A stretch of DNA of 64,000 nucleotides from Alphaproteobacteria bacterium (GCA_013288335.1 JABDCC010000004.1:18674-82673); one strand, 5' to 3'; positions 40,670 to 51,799 are shown, counted from the stretch's first letter. Made by a program: numbers and translations. Notes: generated by a model not told the origin, from the letters alone.

Positions 40670-41491
40670 TTAACACTTACATGCTATTATTGGGGGTAAT
40701 AAAGCGACTTTACCATAACAATAAAAGCAATATTCGCATGAGTACAGATGACAAAACGATTGAGGAATTAAAGAACGGTGTAATTCCGGATCATGTGAGC
40801 GAGGGCTTACCTTATAGTGCAACCCGAAAGGTTCATTTTGCATGACCACTACAATGGGACGTTCATTGTGCAGATAACTACTGGTGCTGGCTATATCAAA
40901 CAATATCTTGCGTATATGAGTATTATCGTGATCCGGATGCACGAAAAAATGAATAACACAGAGCAAATCTTTATTACCACTGGTGGCATTGATAAGAGGT
41001 GTATGCCATAAGGTGCTGTGCGGGATACTTACATCATTAGCATCTGCTGTACGAAGTTTTACGGTACGCAAACCCACTTCTATTACTTCCCCGTAAGTAT
41101 CATCAATCTGTATCCAGTCTCCTACACGGTAAGCCCGTTCAACAAGCAATATAAATCCTGCAAAAATGCAATTGATGTAATCCTTAAGCACAAAACCAAT
41201 TGCAAGCGCTGTTGCCCCTAGCAGGATCAGTACATTCTCCCGTGTCGGTATAATAACAAAGGGAACAATGAGTATTGCAGCCCCAAGAATTATTATAAGA
41301 CGCAGTATGGGAATCCATGGAAGTATATAAAAACGGTCATGAGGATAGAACTTTGCCGTAATACTGGGAATCAAGTGCCGGATCGATTCATAAATTCCTA
41401 CTGCAGCCAATATAATCAATAAAATGTGAACATGTTCATTCCCATTCCATTCGCGCAGCATGTCCATCCAGTTGTCCGACATATTGACCAT
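40670..41491 (-). CDS. MscS-family mechanosensitive channel with an abnormal C-terminus
   Basis: Three N-terminal membrane helices (about residues 20-40, 58-80 and 85-105) lead into the pore helix and beta domain of MscS proteins: LGATALAIGFVLKDYINCIF, VGDWIQIDDTYGEVIEVGLR and VSIPHSTLWHTPLINAT. Such channels release solutes on hypo-osmotic shock. After about residue 225 (FGLHYK) the sequence turns Cys/Tyr/Ser-rich and unlike the MscS alpha/beta domain, and this part lies antisense to another open frame. The 3' end was probably replaced at a junction beside repeat C2. Whether the channel works is uncertain. Confidence 0.8.
   Translation of the reverse strand: MVNMSDNWMDMLREWNGNEHVHILLIILAAVGIYESIRHLIPSITAKFYPHDRFYILPWIPILRLIIILGAAILIVPFVIIPTRENVLILLGATALAIGFVLKDYINCIFAGFILLVERAYRVGDWIQIDDTYGEVIEVGLRTVKLRTADANDVSIPHSTLWHTPLINATSGNKDLLCVIHFFVHPDHDNTHIRKILFDIASTSSYLHNERPIVVVMQNEPFGLHYKVSPRSHDPELHRSLIPQSFCHLYSCEYCFYCYGKVALLPPIIACKC
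40681..40845 (+). pseudogene. Short ORF (54 codons) antisense to the mscS 3' end, possible gene remnant
   Basis: A plus-strand frame from ATG 40681 (or ATG 40738) to TGA 40845 has a charged, protein-like composition (MSTDDKTIEELKNGVIPDH and on). It lies exactly opposite the last 45 or so codons of the MscS gene, which do not look like MscS. It may be the start of another gene left at a recombination junction. No clear ribosome site. Confidence 0.3.
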
Positions 41492-41697
41492 CCCTTACCT
41501 CTTATAATGTTATAGCGATAATGTGTAATTCTTAGAATAGCGTAGTAAAAAGGCAGTAGCCTAGGTACTGTCCAATTCTTATAATATCTTTATTTTCGTC
41601 ATACATAAGGACAAGTATAGATTGTAATCAAAACGCTCGCGTGGTGTAGTGTATACTGCGCTAAAGAGATATGATAGTTAGGATATGATTTATTAGT
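41492..41697. other. Intergenic gap upstream of mscS
   Basis: AT-rich sequence between the mscS start and repeat D. A TATAATG-type -10 candidate near 41500 could serve mscS, but I see no convincing -35, RNA gene or ORF. Confidence 0.3.
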
Positions 41698-41814
41698 ATC
41701 ACCACATCTCAACACCTCACGGGTATAAGTATGGGTACTTGAGAAAAACCAGCGATTGAATCCACTTTATAATCAGTTGCTTACCTTAATGACTGACGAG
41801 TCCCCCCGCCTCCA
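41698..41814. repeat. Boundary repeat copy D
   Basis: The copy opens ATCACCACATCTCA, has GGGTA boxes at 41721 and 41733, continues TGAGAAAAACC and AATCAGTTGCTTACC, and ends GAGTCCCCCCGCCTCCA. The tail resembles the tRNA-Cys 3' end (TCTCCCCCCGGCCTCCA). It is about four-fifths identical to copy E across the autotransporter block. Confidence 0.8.
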
Positions 41815-41869
41815 ATAATTTATATCTCTTGGCTGCCTCTAACCTCATGATATTCGGTATTATGATCAT

Positions 41870-44800
41870 TTAGAACGCTATTTTGATTCCGAGCTTAGCG
41901 TCATTTATAGTTTCATTGCTGCTGCGGGAATATTGGTAATCCACATAAGCACTGGTACTGTTAGTGAGTGCAAAATTAAATCCTATTCCTGCGGTAGCAA
42001 AGGTCTGATCGGCAGTATCAAGACTCAAATCAAAATTGTCACCGGTTGCGAAATCACCACTGAAGTTTCTCTTAGTAGTGGACAATTCACGATAAACTCC
42101 AAGGTTGAAGCTTGGACTAAATTTAATATCATAGCCGGGTATGTCGAGTCCTGGCCCATTATAAAAAGAGAATCCGGCAGAAGGCACAAGCGTGCCATAA
42201 TCAAAACTATTTATACTGACTTGTGATGCTCCGCCGTCTGTTTCGCTAAATCCGCTGGTGAATACATGTATATACTCCATGCCCACTTTTGGCATTACAT
42301 ACCAACCGTCGCTCGTAATTTGTTTACGCGCGCCAAGTTGCAAGGTAGTGCCCGCTTCATAAGAATTAGAATTGGAATTAGCAACAGACACGGTACCGCT
42401 ATTACTGACAATACGGTTATTGGCAGAGCGATCATAGCCAGTTATCACACCCAAAGTTGCGAATCCGCTCCAATCGCTGACAGGCTGAACATAAGTTCCA
42501 TACACTGTTCCAAAAGCACCGTTGCCAAAGTCTTTTCCCGCGCCACCTTTAAGGTAAGTGCTGTTTTCTATATCCGCCAGAGCAAAACCTAATTTTACAT
42601 TTTCCGATTTCGCAAATTCTCCACCACCCGCCGTGCCATATATGTTGTCATTAAAGCCGTTATACAATCCGTTATCATTCCGATTATACTGACGGTAAAT
42701 ACCTTTTGCCCACCAATGATCTTCCGTATCAAATGCATATTCGGAAGAAGTATCAAACATGGTGTTGGTAAATAAGAGTCCGTTTTCAAGTGCGGAAAGA
42801 CTTGATGCGCTGAAATAGGAGGGACTGAGCAACGTTAAGGAAAGGCTACCCGCAGAAACTAATCCAGCGTTAGAATTATAGGTTAGATTTGCTGCAAGGC
42901 CGTTTAAATCAATATGATCAAATGTACCTGTGAGTGTTCCGCCTGCCATGAGATAGGTAATGTTGCTTCCGGTGAAACCAGCAAGCGGAATGATGTCCAG
43001 CGTTGCATTGGGATCAATAGTAATATTACCAGTAGCATTAAGCCTGTCAGCTGTAGTTCCTGCAACCTGTACCTGGAAAGTTGACCCACTACCGAATGTT
43101 GCATTGCCGACTACATTGACGGTTCCGATGGAATTACCAGGCGCAAGCATCCCGCCATTGCCAATAATAAGATTTCCATTAAGCGTGTTGTTGCCACCAA
43201 ACTCTCCACCACTTCCCACTGTAACACTGGCAGCGTCAAAAACACCATTAACGTGAAGGCTGCCACCACTTAACGTAATTGCATCACCTGTAGAATCAAT
43301 CGTACCATTGATAAGCGATCTACCAGTCAACCCAAATGTCGAAAACCCGTTCAGAGCATTACTACCTGATAAGGTGGTAGTCGTATCGTTCAGATTAAGC
43401 GTATTGCTTCCCGAACCAGGGTTAACATTACCGTTAATGGCCACGGTTCCTGCAAGATTTAAAGTATTTCCAAGATTGCTCAAGCTGATTGCCGTACCAC
43501 CTGTACCGGTTACGGAAACTGCTGAAGAACTTCCATCGAGTGTTACAGAGGACCGCGTGCCAGCGTCTGTACTAATACCGATATTGCCAGTTACAATACC
43601 ACCATTGGTTACATTGATTGCTGTACTGGAACCGGTGTCGTTTATGGCATAAATAGCGTTTCCGCTTGCTCCGGTTACTTGCCCGCTTGTGGTTATTGTA
43701 AGTGAGCCAGTGCTTCGGTTTATAGCATAAATACCATCAATAGCTCCAGTAATATTGCTACTGGTTCCTGCCGTAATATTTAAGTTGGCTCCATTAGAAG
43801 AGTTGCTGCCATAGACACCATAACCAGAAGTGCCGGTAATTGTACCATTAGCTGCGATTGTAAGTGTTCCAGTGCCATAATTTTTGGCAAATACGCCAAC
43901 AGTATCTCCAGTAATATTACTGCTATTTCCTGTTGTGATATTTAGGTTAGTACCGTTAGAAGAATTTTTAGCATATACGCCACTTGCAGTCGTGCCTATA
44001 ATATTCCCATCTGCGTTTATCGTAAGGTAACCCGTACCATTATTTTTGGCATAAACACCATTCGTGGTACCGGTAATATTACTGCTGGCTCCTGTTATAA
44101 TACTGAGGTTGGTGCCATTGGAAGAATTGTTGGCATGGATACCATCGTAATTCGTACCGGTTACGGCACCATAGGCATCAACGTTCAAAGCACCAGTACT
44201 GAGATTGTGAGCATCTATACCGTATGTACCAGTAACATTGCTCGCAGCTCCAGTTATGATGGCTACGTTACCGCTGCTTGCAGCAGAATTGTAGGCTGCG
44301 ATACCTGAACTTACACTGCTTGTTACTGTGCCATAAGCTGCGATAGTAACTGGGCCCGTGCCATAATTGAAAGCAGCAATACCTGCTTGATGACCGGTAA
44401 TGGTGCTGCTTGATCCGGTTGTAATATTTAAACTAGTTCCGTGGGAAGAATTATTGGCATATATGCCATAATCGTTTGTTCCGGTTACGGCACCATATGC
44501 AAATATAGCAAGCGCGCCCGTGCCATTATTTCTTGCATATATACCAGTGGTACTGCCAGTAATATCGCTCAAGCTGCCAGAGGTAATGCGAATACCGGTG
44601 CTTGCACTGGTATTTTTTGCATAGATACCCGATCCACTATTGCCGGTTACTGCGCCCCGAGCGTATATATTCGTGTAACCGGTACCTTTGTTTTTAGCAA
44701 AGATACCATCGGTGCCGCCACTGATTGTAGTTGAGCTTGCGCTTCCTACATACAGACTTGTACCAGCACTGCTGTTATAGGCATAAATACCGTGACTGGA

Positions 44801-47800
44801 GGTGCCGGTTACAGAGCCACTTGCATATATATTTAAGATCCCAGAGCCATAATTTTTTGCCTGTATGCCATAAGTTCCACCGGTAATATTGCTCGATGGT
44901 CCTGTCGTAATATGTAGGTTTGTTCCATTAGAAGAATTTCTGGCATAAATACCCTCTTGAGAGGTGCCGGTAACGTCACCCAACGTATCTATGTTGAGGT
45001 AACTATTTCCGCCATTTATTGCTTTAATCCCAGAGGTGCTGCCGGTGATGTGACTTGCACTGCTGGTATAAATATTTACGTAAGTTCCACTAGTATTGTT
45101 ATTGGCATTGATACCGACGCCATGTGAAGCGGTGACTGTGCCATAGGAATATATATTAATTCCCTCCGAGCCATTATTAAGCGCTTTAATACCATCAGCA
45201 TAACCGTTTATGGTGCTTGCACTGCCCGTGATAATATTAATGCCGGTACCAGTAGTGGAATTTTTTGCATATATGCCATAATTATTTGTGCCGGTTACAC
45301 TGCCACGGGCATTGATCTGAATTCCGGCAGTGCCATAATGTTTTACCTCTATACCGGAGTTATAACCCGTAACAGAACTTCCGTTCTCGGTATCTACTGT
45401 AATACGAGTGCCTGTACTGGCATTAATTGCATATATACCGTAAGCTGTGTTGCCAGTAACAATGCCACCGACATCGATTGAAATCGAACCAGTGCCAAGA
45501 TTCTTAGCAAATATACCATCCGTACCGCCGATGATGACACTAGAACTTCCGGTACCTATATACACATTTGTACCGGCTCTGCTGTTATTAGCATAAATGC
45601 CTCGATTGGCTGTGCCCGTCACGGCGCCATAGGCCATGATATTTACAGAACCGGTGCCGTAATTCTTTGCCATGATGCCATTGGTTGCGCCAAGAGCAGT
45701 GCTGGCGGTACCGGCTATAATATTAAGATTTGTAGCAGTTGCGCCATTATAGCCATAAATCGCGTTTCCATGAGTGCCAGTCGCATCACCATACACTCCT
45801 ATAGTGGTCGCGCCTGTTCCTCTATTAAATGCGCTTACGCCAGCAGAATATCCCGAAATCTGGCTGTTTATTCCGGTGGTAATATTAAGATCGGTCCCGT
45901 TGGAAGCGTTGCCTGCTTGTATGCCGTTATATCCTGAGCCGGTGGCGGTTACTATTCCGTTGACAATAACGTTGGTTGCTCCCGTGCCGTATTGCTTCGC
46001 AAATATACCCCCATAACCGGTGATATTACTGCTTGCACCCGTAGTGATATTGAGATTCGCATTGGAGTAACTTTCAGTATAAATACTGTAACCGGTGGTA
46101 CCGGTTACAGCGCCATTTGCAATAATAGTGGTCGCCCCCGTTCCATGATTGAGCGCTCTAATACCATTATAGTGGCCGGTAATAGTGCTTGCAGATCCGG
46201 TAGTAATATAAAGCTCTGTACCAGTGGCGGAATTTTTTGCATAAATAGCATTTTGATTAGTGCCGGTTACAGCGCCATATGCATATATACCAAGCGCACC
46301 GGTGCCGTTATTTTTTGCTGATATACCGGAAGTGCTTCCGGTAATATTGCTCGAGCTACCAGCGGTAATGCGAATACCCGCACCTGCACTTGTATTGGTT
46401 GCATAGACACCATTGCCTCCATTGCCAGTCACTACGCCCCCGGCATATATATTAGTGTAACCTGTGCCTTTATTCTTAGCAAAAATACCAGTAGTGCCGC
46501 CGGTAACAGTGCTTGAGCTGCCAGTGCCTATGTATAAATTAGTACCGGCACTGCTGTTATAAGCGTAAATACCGCGATTGGCAGTTCCGGTTACCGCACC
46601 TTGTGCAGATATATTGACTATACCACTGCCATAGTTTTTAGTTTCTATACCGTTAGTTGCGCCAGTAATATTGCTTGAAGCACCCGTTTGTATGATAAGG
46701 TTATTACCGTTGGAAGAATTATAGGCATATATACCGTCTTGAGTAGTTCCCGTAACGGCACCGAGAGCATTCACTCTGAGATAGCTGTTTCCACTATTGG
46801 TAGCCTTGATACCGTATGTATGACCAGTGATGGTACTTGCGCTGCCTGTATAAATATTGAGGTAACTTCCGTTAGAAGAATTATTGGCATTAATACCTAT
46901 GCCATGTGAGCTGGTGGCTGTGCCATAGGAATATACACTAATGCTACCCGTGCCATTATTGACGGCTTTAATAGCATCACCATAAGCGCTTATGGTACTT
47001 GCACTGCCGGTGGTTATATAAATTCCTTCACCACGAGAAGAGTTTCTGGCATATATGCCGTAACCATTAGTGCCGGTTACATTGCCTCTGGCTGAGATGT
47101 TAACAGATCCTGTGCCACTGTTGTTTACATATATGCCGGAACTATAACCGGTAACATTACTGCCAACACCTGTATCTACCGTAATACCGCTAGCTAGAGT
47201 GTTGTTGGATGCAGTGATACCGTTCTGATTATTACCGGTAACAATGCCACCAGCATCAATTACAATTGAACCAGTACCAGAATTCTGTGCATATATACCG
47301 GTTTCACCACCGGTAATATTGCTGGCGCTACCAGTGGTTATGCGCATATTCCTACTGCCGGTGCCATTATATGCATAAATACCATATCTGCTCGTACCGG
47401 TAACAGTGCCATCAACGTTTATACCCATCAGTGAGGAACTATAATTCTTGGCTTTTATACCATACCTTCCACCTGTCACTGTGCTTGCGCTGCTGGTATA
47501 AATTTGAATACCAGATCCAGCAGAAGAATTTTTTGCATAGATACCGGATGACGAGCCCCCGCTTCCGGTTACTGCACCGTAAGCATATACACCGAGATAG
47601 CCTGTACCTAAATTCTTAGCGAATATACCAGCTGTATTGCCGGTAATAGTACTCGAGCTTCCTGTGGTTATATATAAATTGGTACCCGCACTGCTGTTAT
47701 AGGCATAAATACCTTTTTGAGCGGTGCCAGTTACAGAACCGTTAGCCGTGATAGTTAAGGCACCGATGCCATAGTTTCTGGCTTCTATACCGTTGTGCGC

Positions 47801-50800
47801 GCCAAGAATAGTGCTGGCACTGCCGGTAGTTATATTAAGATTGGTGCCACTGGAAGAGTTATAAGCATAAATACCATCTGTATGGGTTCCAGTCACAGTA
47901 CCGTTAGCGGTGATATGGAGAGCGCCGCTGCCAAAATTATAAGCTCTTATGCCACTATAATACCCTGTGATATTACTGCTGGCACCCGTTGTAATAGTAA
48001 GATTAGTTCCACTGGCAGAATTATTTGCGTCAATGCCATTCTGATAGATGCCGGTAACTGTGCCATTGGCCGTTATTGAAAGCGCGCCTGTACCCTGATT
48101 CCTTGCTAATATGCCGGAATTATAACCGGTAATGACACTGGAGCTACCCGTGGTTATATTCATATCGCCGGTGCTAACGCCCGTATTTAATACTGCTATG
48201 CCGTTACCGTTGCCCCCAATAACACCCACACTAGAAGTGCCGTTCCCGGTAACGCTCCCGCCTACATACACATTCGTGTACCCTGTGCCTAGATTCCTAA
48301 CGAATATACCATCGGCTGCGCCAGTAATATTGCTTGTACTACCAGTTCCTATATATACGTTTGTACCGGATCTGCTGTTATAGGCGTAAATACCTTCGTT
48401 AGCAGTGCCGGTTACAGCACCGTTTGCATAGATAGTGATTGCTCCACTTCCATAATTTCTGGCACCTATGCCATAACCTCCACCAAGAATTGCGCTAGTA
48501 CTTCCGGTAGTAATGTTAAGGTTGGTACCATTGGAAGAATTATAGGCGTAAATGCCATAATTCGCAGTACCGGTAACGCTGCCATTGGCCGTAATCGTAA
48601 GCGCGCCAGTTCCAAAATTTTTTGCTTCTATACCCGTAGTGCTACCGGTAATATTGCTCGCACTGCCTGTGGTGATGTTTATGCCCGTAGCGAAAGTACT
48701 TGCGCTGGTATTTTTTGCGTAGATACCAAATCCATTATTTCCAGCTACTGTGCCTTGAGCGTAGACATTAGTGTAACCCGTTCCCGAATTCCTAGCATAT
48801 ATACCGACGGTTCCGCCTGTAACGGTACTAGAACTTCCGGTCCCCACATACAGGTTCGTGCCATTACTGCTGTTGTAGGCATTAATACCTTTTTGTGTGG
48901 TTCCGGTTACAACACCGCCAGCATAGATAGATAGAATTCCAGTGCCAGAATTTCGAGCATTTATACCATTGGTGGCGGCCGTTATATTACTACTTGAGCC
49001 GGTTGTTATGGTAAGGTTAGTGCCGCTAGCATAGTTTTGGGCATCAATACCATTGCCCGAACTACCCGTGATGCCAACCGTACCGTTAGCAGTAATAGAA
49101 AGATATCCGCTACCATGATTAAAGGCTTCTATAGCGTAATTATACCCTGTGATATTACTGCTCGAACCTGTTGTAATTTTAAGGTTGGTACCATTGGAAG
49201 AGTTTCTTCCATATATTCCATAACCAGTAGTACCAGTAACATTGCCATTAGCTGTTATGGAAAGTGCACCTGTGCCAAGATTGTTCTCATAAATACCGCT
49301 TGTACTTCCGGTGACTTGGCCTCCAGCGCCAGTCGTTATGCTGATGCCAGTACCAGCGCTGGTATTTTTTGCATTAATACCAAACCCGGCATTACCGGTA
49401 ACATTCCCCTTCGCATAGACAGCGGTGTAACCTGCACCTAAATTCTTAGCGTATATACCGATAGTGCTGCCAGTAACATTACTCGAACTTCCTGTTCCTA
49501 CATATAAGTTTGTGCCAGCACTACTGTTATAGGCATTAATGGCCTTGCCATTAGTGGCGGTGACTGCACCACCGGTGTTGATGGAAAGATAGCCCGAACC
49601 GTAATTCGTGGCCTCAATTCCGGTAAAATGCCCGGTGATGTCGCTGGCAGCACCAGCGTTAACAATAAGATTGGTTCCGTTTGAAGAATTATAGGCATTA
49701 ATACCTATCGTTTGGTGGCCGGTCACCGTTCCATTAGCCGATATGTTCAGCGCGCCCGTACCATAATTGAAAGCAGAAATTCCTTGAAAATGGCCGTCAA
49801 TATTACTACTGGCACCGGTGGTAATATTCAGATCAGTACCAGTGCTGCTATTCTCTGCCTGAATACCATTTAGGGTAGTGCCAGTTATATCGCCATTGGC
49901 AGTAATGGTGAGCGCTCCCGTACCAGAATTCTTGGCATAGACACCGGTTGTTTGCCCCGTAATGTTGCTGGCGGTACCGGTCGTAATATTCATGTACGTT
50001 CCGGCACTAGTGTTTATAGCGTCTATGCCAAAATTATTGTATCCCTTGACAACGCCATTTGCTGTTATCTGCGTACTGCCGGATCCTTTATTCAAAGCAT
50101 AAATGCCCATATTACTGCCATAAACATGGCTATCAACACCAGTGGTAATGGTAATGTCAGTTCCCAAATGGCTGTTATAAGCCCAGATTGCAGCTTTACT
50201 GCCACCTGTTGCACCCACATATCCATCCGTATTTATATTCACATATCCGGAGCTTTTATTTTTTGCGCGTATTCCATAAATACCGCCGGTGACACTGCTG
50301 TATTTGCCACCACCAACATAAATATTTGTGCCGACTTTATTATAAGTATTTATACCCGCCCTGCTCGTTCCGCTTACCGTGCCATCCGCTGTGATCGATA
50401 ACTGGCCCAAACTATCATTAATGGCATAAATACCGTCCTTACTACCGTGTACAGTGCTGCCTTGAGTGGTATTGATGGTGATATACCCTGTCCCACTTGG
50501 TACAGTGCCGGCAGTCTTATTACTCGCAAATATTCCGTAGCTATTGCTGGTTGCTGTTCCCGCTACATAACCACCGGCATTGATGATAATGGTTCCATTA
50601 TGAGGTGTTTCAGCAAGTATACCGGCGTTATAACCTGTAGTATTACTGCTCGATCCAGTGGTAATATTTACTGAAGTTCCGATTGCCTTTATACCATCGC
50701 CATACCGAGTGCTACTACTGCCGTATGTGGCTGTGGTCGTACCATTGGCGTTTATGGTGATGGCACCGGAAGTTTTTGCATAAATACCTGCGTAATATCC

Positions 50801-51709
50801 ACTAACCGTGGAACCTGCATCTGTGTTTATGTTAATATTGGTAGTGCTCGGGGGGGAACCACGGATAATACCACCTAAAGTACTCCCAACGGCAGTTATG
50901 CCATACTGGTTTGTACCTGTTACGTTCCCGTGAGCATTGATGGTAATGGCGTAAGTGCCACTCCCTACATTGCTGTTGGAAGCGTGCGCATATATACCGC
51001 TATTACTACCCGTTACTGAAGTGCTGGTTGCGGTAGTAATATAGGTGTTGGTTCCACTATTGTTTGCGGTTATACCATAACCATTAGTACCCGTTACATT
51101 CCCAGCCGTATTTATGTTAAGTGTACCATACCCGCTATTAGTCGCTCTAATACCAGTGGTGCCCATGACTTGAGCACCCGTACCGGTGGCAATGCTAAGA
51201 TTAGTGCCAATGCCGCCGTTATAACTAGCGATTCCAGCACCATTCGTACCTGTAACATTGCCGTTAGAGGTTATGGAAGTTGTGCCCGAACCTATATTTC
51301 TTGTATAAATTCCGCCTTGTCCACCCGAAATATTGCTATTGGCATTCACGGTGATGGAGCCGGGGGTGCCCCCATTGATGACGTTGTCCCCAGAGGATTT
51401 CATGTAAAGCCCGGCGGCACTATCTGTCGTTGAAATGGTGGCAGCATTTGTGTCGGTAAAGCTTAAAGCACCATCACCGCTTATAGTAATCGCGTTGCCA
51501 GAAGTAGTGCTGACACCAAATCCCGCGGCAGTTGAGACGGAATTATTACTGCCATATATACCTTGCGTTGTAGTGTTACTGGCACTGTTACCACTGCAAA
51601 GATAGGTATACGAGCCTGTGGGCGCACAAGATGCATAGGCCTGACGCATATATCCCATAAAGGATGCGCCGAGCATCGCAGTGCTAACTAAAAGCCGTTT
51701 TTTAAACAT
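41870..51709 (-). CDS. Giant repetitive autotransporter (type Va secretion, 3279 aa)
   Basis: The protein has a signal peptide (residues 1-26, ending AYA), a huge passenger and a C-terminal beta-barrel of about 280 residues ending in KLGIKIAF, as in autotransporters. The passenger contains about 45 copies of a unit near 54 residues, each made of two beta-helix half-turns of the type GIYAKNSSNGTNLNITTG and SSSNITGSTTGIYAKN. Ahead of the barrel is an autotransporter-associated passenger end (GGMLAPGNSIGTVNVVGN). The composition is nearly all G, N, S, T, A and I, with the only cysteine pair near the N-terminus. It would be a long surface fibre for adhesion or biofilm. It forms a block with the TIGR03032 gene upstream. 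Confidence 0.92.
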   Translation of the reverse strand: MFKKRLLVSTAMLGASFMGYMRQAYASCAPTGSYTYLCSGNSASNTTTQGIYGSNNSVSTAAGFGVSTTSGNAITISGDGALSFTDTNAATISTTDSAAGLYMKSSGDNVINGGTPGSITVNANSNISGGQGGIYTRNIGSGTTSITSNGNVTGTNGAGIASYNGGIGTNLSIATGTGAQVMGTTGIRATNSGYGTLNINTAGNVTGTNGYGITANNSGTNTYITTATSTSVTGSNSGIYAHASNSNVGSGTYAITINAHGNVTGTNQYGITAVGSTLGGIIRGSPPSTTNININTDAGSTVSGYYAGIYAKTSGAITINANGTTTATYGSSSTRYGDGIKAIGTSVNITTGSSSNTTGYNAGILAETPHNGTIIINAGGYVAGTATSNSYGIFASNKTAGTVPSGTGYITINTTQGSTVHGSKDGIYAINDSLGQLSITADGTVSGTSRAGINTYNKVGTNIYVGGGKYSSVTGGIYGIRAKNKSSGYVNINTDGYVGATGGSKAAIWAYNSHLGTDITITTGVDSHVYGSNMGIYALNKGSGSTQITANGVVKGYNNFGIDAINTSAGTYMNITTGTASNITGQTTGVYAKNSGTGALTITANGDITGTTLNGIQAENSSTGTDLNITTGASSNIDGHFQGISAFNYGTGALNISANGTVTGHQTIGINAYNSSNGTNLIVNAGAASDITGHFTGIEATNYGSGYLSINTGGAVTATNGKAINAYNSSAGTNLYVGTGSSSNVTGSTIGIYAKNLGAGYTAVYAKGNVTGNAGFGINAKNTSAGTGISITTGAGGQVTGSTSGIYENNLGTGALSITANGNVTGTTGYGIYGRNSSNGTNLKITTGSSSNITGYNYAIEAFNHGSGYLSITANGTVGITGSSGNGIDAQNYASGTNLTITTGSSSNITAATNGINARNSGTGILSIYAGGVVTGTTQKGINAYNSSNGTNLYVGTGSSSTVTGGTVGIYARNSGTGYTNVYAQGTVAGNNGFGIYAKNTSASTFATGINITTGSASNITGSTTGIEAKNFGTGALTITANGSVTGTANYGIYAYNSSNGTNLNITTGSTSAILGGGYGIGARNYGSGAITIYANGAVTGTANEGIYAYNSRSGTNVYIGTGSTSNITGAADGIFVRNLGTGYTNVYVGGSVTGNGTSSVGVIGGNGNGIAVLNTGVSTGDMNITTGSSSVITGYNSGILARNQGTGALSITANGTVTGIYQNGIDANNSASGTNLTITTGASSNITGYYSGIRAYNFGSGALHITANGTVTGTHTDGIYAYNSSSGTNLNITTGSASTILGAHNGIEARNYGIGALTITANGSVTGTAQKGIYAYNSSAGTNLYITTGSSSTITGNTAGIFAKNLGTGYLGVYAYGAVTGSGGSSSGIYAKNSSAGSGIQIYTSSASTVTGGRYGIKAKNYSSSLMGINVDGTVTGTSRYGIYAYNGTGSRNMRITTGSASNITGGETGIYAQNSGTGSIVIDAGGIVTGNNQNGITASNNTLASGITVDTGVGSNVTGYSSGIYVNNSGTGSVNISARGNVTGTNGYGIYARNSSRGEGIYITTGSASTISAYGDAIKAVNNGTGSISVYSYGTATSSHGIGINANNSSNGSYLNIYTGSASTITGHTYGIKATNSGNSYLRVNALGAVTGTTQDGIYAYNSSNGNNLIIQTGASSNITGATNGIETKNYGSGIVNISAQGAVTGTANRGIYAYNSSAGTNLYIGTGSSSTVTGGTTGIFAKNKGTGYTNIYAGGVVTGNGGNGVYATNTSAGAGIRITAGSSSNITGSTSGISAKNNGTGALGIYAYGAVTGTNQNAIYAKNSATGTELYITTGSASTITGHYNGIRALNHGTGATTIIANGAVTGTTGYSIYTESYSNANLNITTGASSNITGYGGIFAKQYGTGATNVIVNGIVTATGSGYNGIQAGNASNGTDLNITTGINSQISGYSAGVSAFNRGTGATTIGVYGDATGTHGNAIYGYNGATATNLNIIAGTASTALGATNGIMAKNYGTGSVNIMAYGAVTGTANRGIYANNSRAGTNVYIGTGSSSVIIGGTDGIFAKNLGTGSISIDVGGIVTGNTAYGIYAINASTGTRITVDTENGSSVTGYNSGIEVKHYGTAGIQINARGSVTGTNNYGIYAKNSTTGTGINIITGSASTINGYADGIKALNNGSEGINIYSYGTVTASHGVGINANNNTSGTYVNIYTSSASHITGSTSGIKAINGGNSYLNIDTLGDVTGTSQEGIYARNSSNGTNLHITTGPSSNITGGTYGIQAKNYGSGILNIYASGSVTGTSSHGIYAYNSSAGTSLYVGSASSTTISGGTDGIFAKNKGTGYTNIYARGAVTGNSGSGIYAKNTSASTGIRITSGSLSDITGSTTGIYARNNGTGALAIFAYGAVTGTNDYGIYANNSSHGTSLNITTGSSSTITGHQAGIAAFNYGTGPVTIAAYGTVTSSVSSGIAAYNSAASSGNVAIITGAASNVTGTYGIDAHNLSTGALNVDAYGAVTGTNYDGIHANNSSNGTNLSIITGASSNITGTTNGVYAKNNGTGYLTINADGNIIGTTASGVYAKNSSNGTNLNITTGNSSNITGDTVGVFAKNYGTGTLTIAANGTITGTSGYGVYGSNSSNGANLNITAGTSSNITGAIDGIYAINRSTGSLTITTSGQVTGASGNAIYAINDTGSSTAINVTNGGIVTGNIGISTDAGTRSSVTLDGSSSAVSVTGTGGTAISLSNLGNTLNLAGTVAINGNVNPGSGSNTLNLNDTTTTLSGSNALNGFSTFGLTGRSLINGTIDSTGDAITLSGGSLHVNGVFDAASVTVGSGGEFGGNNTLNGNLIIGNGGMLAPGNSIGTVNVVGNATFGSGSTFQVQVAGTTADRLNATGNITIDPNATLDIIPLAGFTGSNITYLMAGGTLTGTFDHIDLNGLAANLTYNSNAGLVSAGSLSLTLLSPSYFSASSLSALENGLLFTNTMFDTSSEYAFDTEDHWWAKGIYRQYNRNDNGLYNGFNDNIYGTAGGGEFAKSENVKLGFALADIENSTYLKGGAGKDFGNGAFGTVYGTYVQPVSDWSGFATLGVITGYDRSANNRIVSNSGTVSVANSNSNSYEAGTTLQLGARKQITSDGWYVMPKVGMEYIHVFTSGFSETDGGASQVSINSFDYGTLVPSAGFSFYNGPGLDIPGYDIKFSPSFNLGVYRELSTTKRNFSGDFATGDNFDLSLDTADQTFATAGIGFNFALTNSTSAYVDYQYSRSSNETINDAKLGIKIAF

Positions 51710-51799
51710 TAAATATGATCATAATTTGTGCAGTATATATATTCGCAATTTATTGCGCTGCGCGCTACAACATAACTTATAGCATAATATTTAGCGAAT

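Noticed and set aside
42000..51000. Regularly spaced near-identical DNA repeats that could suggest a CRISPR or satellite array
   Set aside because: The repeats keep one long open frame with beta-helix periodicity, a signal peptide and an autotransporter barrel. The units diverge and there are no unique spacers.
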